Source: Marivirga atlantica
GTDB lineage: Bacteria > Bacteroidota > Bacteroidia > Cytophagales > Cyclobacteriaceae
Assembly (NCBI RefSeq): GCF_016734805.1
Contig: NZ_JAERQG010000001.1
Location: 868,001 to 932,000 of the forward strand
Direction: 5' to 3'
DNA length: 64,000 nt
Part shown: positions 61,197-64,000 of the stretch, piece by piece
Layout of the letters: each line of letters begins with the position of its first letter
How positions within the stretch are numbered: position 1 is the first letter of the stretch
Position numbers and translations under genes: made by a program
The notes under the pieces: model-generated
The model's input: only the letters and a program-made list of their open reading frames with translations
The model's database searches: none
What the model was told of the DNA's origin: nothing

Positions 61197-63118
61197 ACTT
61201 TAGCTGATAGTGCCTTCTCTGTCAATTGTAAAGCGCAAGAGAAAATTCCTTCGACATCAAAATTACACTCTTTATGTAATTCATATTGCTCACCATGCTC
61301 TACAATGCGGTCAGGAATACCCAAACGTTTTACTTTAGCAGAATAATCATTTTCTGCCATAAATTCAAGTACAGCACTTCCAAAACCACCCATCAAACAA
61401 CCGTCTTCTACTGTAATAACCTTATCAAATTTCTGGAAAATTTCATGAAGCATTTCTTCATCCAATGGCTTCACAAATCTCATATCATAATGAGCTGCAG
61501 AAACGCCTTCTTCACCAAGCTTTTCGCAAGCTTCAACCGCATAGTTTCCAATGTGTCCTACAGTTAAGATAGCTATCTCATCACCTTCAACTACTTGCCG
61601 TCCTTTTCCAATTTCAATAGCCTCCATTGGTGTTTTCCACTCAGGCATAACACCAGCGCCTCTAGGATATCTGATGGTAAATGCTTTTCCTTCACGTGGC
61701 TGTTGAGCAGTAAACATCATGTTCCTAAGCTCTTGCTCATTCATTGGAGCCGCGACAATCATATTTGGAATACAACGCATATAAGCAATATCATAGTTGC
61801 CATGGTGGGTAGGACCATCAGCTCCAGCGAAACCTGCTCTGTCTAAACAGAAGTTTACTGGTAAATCTTGAATACATACATCATGTATTACCTGATCGTA
61901 ACCGCGTTGCATAAAGGTGCTGTAAATATTACAAAATACAGTCATTCCCTGAGTGGCTAAACCAGCTGAAAAGGTAACAGCATGTTGTTCGGCAATGCCT
62001 ACGTCAAAAGCTCTGTCAGGCATTTCTTTCATCATGATATTCATTGATGAACCAGAAGGCATTGCTGGTGTAACGCCCACAATTTTGTCATTGTCTTTTG
62101 CTAACTCTACCAAAGTTTCTCCAAACACCTGTTGGTATTTTGGTGCTTGAGGTTTGGTAACCGGCTTTTTCTGAATTTCGCCAGTGATTTTATCAAACTT
62201 ACCAGGCGCATGCCATTTGGTCTGATCTTTCTCAGCAGGGGCAAAACCTTTACCTTTTGTGGTAATACAATGAAGCACTTTAGGCCCGGGAATATCTTTT
62301 AAGTCATTTAGTACAGCGACTAAATGATTTACATCATGTCCATCAACAGGGCCGAAGTAACGCAGATTAAGTGATTCAAAAAGGTTACTCTGTTTAAGAA
62401 GGAATGATTTAATGCTGTTTTCTAACTTGCCAACTACATCCTGAGCACTCTTACCGAAAGCACTTACTTTGCCTAGTAGCTTCCAGATGTCATCTCTCAT
62501 TCTGTTGTAAGTATGAGAAGTTGTTATATCGGTAAGATACTCTTTCAGCGCACCTACATTAGGATCAATTGACATGCAATTATCATTTAAAATGATAATC
62601 ATGTTGGCATCAGAGGCTCCGGCATGGTTCATGCCTTCAAAGGCAATTCCGCCTGTCATAGCACCATCACCAATTACTGCAATATGTTGTTTTTGAGTTT
62701 CTCCTTTAATGTTGGAAGCTAAGGCCATACCTAGTGCAGCAGAGATGGAAGTTGAAGAGTGTCCAACTCCAAAAGCATCATATTCACTTTCCTTTCTTTT
62801 AGGAAAGCCAGAAATGCCACCATAAACTCTGTTGGTATGGAAATCTTCTTTTCTGCCAGTAATTATTTTGTGTCCATAAGCCTGATGACCTACATCCCAA
62901 ATAAGCTGATCTTCGGGTGTATTGAATACATAGTGAAGAGCAGTTGTTAATTCAACTACACCAAGGCTGGCTCCAAAATGGCCGCCATAAATGGAAACGT
63001 TATCTATGATGAACTGTCTTAACTCCTGGCTAAACTGAACTAACTGAGATTGATCTAATTTCTTTAAGTCTTCCGGGCTATTAATGTTGGCTAATAACTC
63101 CCCTGGCTGAATCAACAT
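61193..63118 (-). CDS. dxs: 1-deoxy-D-xylulose-5-phosphate synthase
   Basis: 641-aa thiamine-diphosphate enzyme that starts the MEP pathway from pyruvate and glyceraldehyde-3-phosphate. TPP/Mg motif GDGAMTGGIAFEGMNHAG through NDN; WDVGHQAYGHKIITGR; GIAEQHAVTFSAGLA (catalytic Glu). Together with ispH at 55008 the window carries the first and last MEP enzymes. No obvious promoter was recognised in the 175 bp upstream. Confidence 0.97.
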   Translation of the reverse strand: MLIQPGELLANINSPEDLKKLDQSQLVQFSQELRQFIIDNVSIYGGHFGASLGVVELTTALHYVFNTPEDQLIWDVGHQAYGHKIITGRKEDFHTNRVYGGISGFPKRKESEYDAFGVGHSSTSISAALGMALASNIKGETQKQHIAVIGDGAMTGGIAFEGMNHAGASDANMIIILNDNCMSIDPNVGALKEYLTDITTSHTYNRMRDDIWKLLGKVSAFGKSAQDVVGKLENSIKSFLLKQSNLFESLNLRYFGPVDGHDVNHLVAVLNDLKDIPGPKVLHCITTKGKGFAPAEKDQTKWHAPGKFDKITGEIQKKPVTKPQAPKYQQVFGETLVELAKDNDKIVGVTPAMPSGSSMNIMMKEMPDRAFDVGIAEQHAVTFSAGLATQGMTVFCNIYSTFMQRGYDQVIHDVCIQDLPVNFCLDRAGFAGADGPTHHGNYDIAYMRCIPNMIVAAPMNEQELRNMMFTAQQPREGKAFTIRYPRGAGVMPEWKTPMEAIEIGKGRQVVEGDEIAILTVGHIGNYAVEACEKLGEEGVSAAHYDMRFVKPLDEEMLHEIFQKFDKVITVEDGCLMGGFGSAVLEFMAENDYSAKVKRLGIPDRIVEHGEQYELHKECNFDVEGIFSCALQLTEKALSAKV

Positions 63119-63293
63119 ACGCTATTAATTTTACGAAAAAACAAAAACACATTGTAAATGTTTTCCAAGCTACAAATTACTGAATTTTTTAGCGGAAAAG
63201 TGTAATTATTTGATAAAATCAATCTCTCAATCCGCATTCTTTCTCAAAAAATATATCTTTGGAAAATATTTGAAATCAATTAATTACTAGCAT

Positions 63294-64000
63294 TTGAGTT
63301 TCGAAATCAAACTCCCACTTTTTGAAGGTCCTTTTGACTTACTTCTTTTCTTTATTGAAAGGGATGAGCTGGATATTTATGATATTCCTATTTCAAAAAT
63401 CACAAATGACTTTCTTGATTATTTAAAACATCTGGAAAGTCTGAATATTGAAGTGGCGAGTGAATTTATTTTGGTAGCATCAACCCTAATGCGCATTAAG
63501 GCAAAAATGTTGTTGCCCAGGCCTCAAATTGATGAAGAGGGTAATGAGATTGATCCGAGAGAAGAACTTGTTAAGCACCTCTTGGAATATAAAAAGTATA
63601 AATCCGTGCTGAATGAACTTTCTGCTATGGAAGGTGACATGATGCAAAAGGAGAAGCGAGGAAACGTTAACAAGGAAGTTAAGAGCCTTGCAGAAACCGT
63701 TAATGTTGAAGCAGAACTTCAAAATGTTGATTTATACAAACTCCTCAACGTATTTAGAAATGTAATGGCTAAATATGAATTGGAGCAAAATAAACCTAAA
63801 CATAGGGTAGTACAATATCCTTATACTATTGAGGGACAAAAGGATTACATCCTTGATAAGGTGGCATTTAATTCCAGGCTTCCTTTTACCGATTTGATTG
63901 CTGACAGACCCAATAAGGTGGCTGTAATCTTTAACTTCCTGGCTATCCTGGAGTTGCTTCAAAGCTCACTTATCTCTATAACTGTAGGAGAAGGTTTCAA
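63294..64000 (+). CDS. scpA: Segregation and condensation protein A (partial at 3' end)
   Basis: ~235 residues seen; the gene continues beyond the window. A TTG start at 63294 is chosen, as it gives the family's N-terminus SFEIKLPLFEGPFDLLLFFI with no ATG nearby. Further marks are YDIPISKITNDFLDYL, EVASEFILVASTLMRIKAKM and LLPRP, a coiled-coil middle, and the C-terminal winged-helix part FTDLIADRPNKVAVIFNFLA. ScpA is the kleisin that links Smc and ScpB for chromosome condensation. scpB is not visible here. The 175 bp between dxs and this gene are AT-rich with no clear site. Confidence 0.93.
   Translation, partial: MSFEIKLPLFEGPFDLLLFFIERDELDIYDIPISKITNDFLDYLKHLESLNIEVASEFILVASTLMRIKAKMLLPRPQIDEEGNEIDPREELVKHLLEYKKYKSVLNELSAMEGDMMQKEKRGNVNKEVKSLAETVNVEAELQNVDLYKLLNVFRNVMAKYELEQNKPKHRVVQYPYTIEGQKDYILDKVAFNSRLPFTDLIADRPNKVAVIFNFLAILELLQSSLISITVGEGF

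Noticed and set aside
1-64000. CRISPR arrays, tRNA/rRNA genes, insertion sequences, prophage
   Set aside because: No regularly spaced repeats, no cloverleaf-like or rRNA sequence, no transposase or integrase, and no abrupt change in base composition was seen on reading.

Overview
The window reads as a chromosomal segment of an AT-rich Bacteroidota bacterium, most likely a marine Cytophagales (Fulvivirga/Marivirga-like). This is inferred from the gliding-motility/type IX-type C-terminal domain protein at 28569-31358, Bacteroidota-type promoters (TTG-N20-TAnnTTTG), weak ribosome binding sites, DUF4286, the three-gene SdhCAB, CtlX and a carotenoid operon led by a B12-type MerR regulator. No rRNA, tRNA, CRISPR array, insertion sequence or prophage was seen. 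Coding density is high and no gene-free stretch exceeds 300 bp.

Layout. 1-6141: MATE exporter (partial), GDPD lipoprotein, PfkB kinase and a pair of M16 peptidases. 6195-7830 (minus): YdcF-type membrane protein, small membrane protein, thioredoxin, rhodanese. 7906-19381 (minus): the most unusual part, an anciently duplicated five-gene cassette. Its order is small two-helix membrane protein, LolA-like protein, YidD with a signal sequence, and two different TPR proteins ending in an 'IPGxG' membrane domain. Copy A (16207-19381) is followed by a further TPR protein. Copy B (11880-15054) runs on into a beta-barrel-like protein, an arylsulfotransferase-like lipoprotein, a KAS III/type III PKS-like enzyme and a PAPS-type sulfotransferase. 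In both copies a terminator-like hairpin follows the first small gene. 19511-24805 (minus): two PLP racemases, M20 amidohydrolase, GNAT and Na+/solute symporter, which looks like a D-amino-acid unit. 24964-28351 (minus): sdhCAB.

28569-39153: gliding-type surface protein, DCC protein, FabD and a GAF histidine kinase. Next comes an arginine group: arginine decarboxylase-like on minus, then two amidinotransferase-fold hydrolases including CtlX, and ArgS. 39201-50825: glutathione peroxidase, MenA, universal stress protein, PolA, BASS symporter, M28 peptidase, polyphosphate glucokinase-like ROK kinase, prolyl oligopeptidase, GNAT and DUF4286. 50985-56346: a CarH-like B12 photoreceptor candidate, an ECF-type sigma factor, and crtI-crtB-ispH-crtZ for carotenoid synthesis; no lycopene cyclase is present. 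57094-60422: UDP-glucose dehydrogenase, UDP-glucuronate decarboxylase and GalE, giving UDP-sugar precursors. 60423-63118 (minus): alpha/beta hydrolase and Dxs, the first step of the pathway that IspH finishes. 63294-64000: ScpA, running off the window.

Working together: Dxs, IspH, CrtB, CrtI and CrtZ form most of an isoprenoid-to-hydroxylated-carotenoid route, probably light-controlled. The duplicated YidD/LolA-like/TPR cassette has no function I can name. It looks like an envelope-located export or assembly machine, linked in one copy to sulfur-transfer and condensing enzymes.
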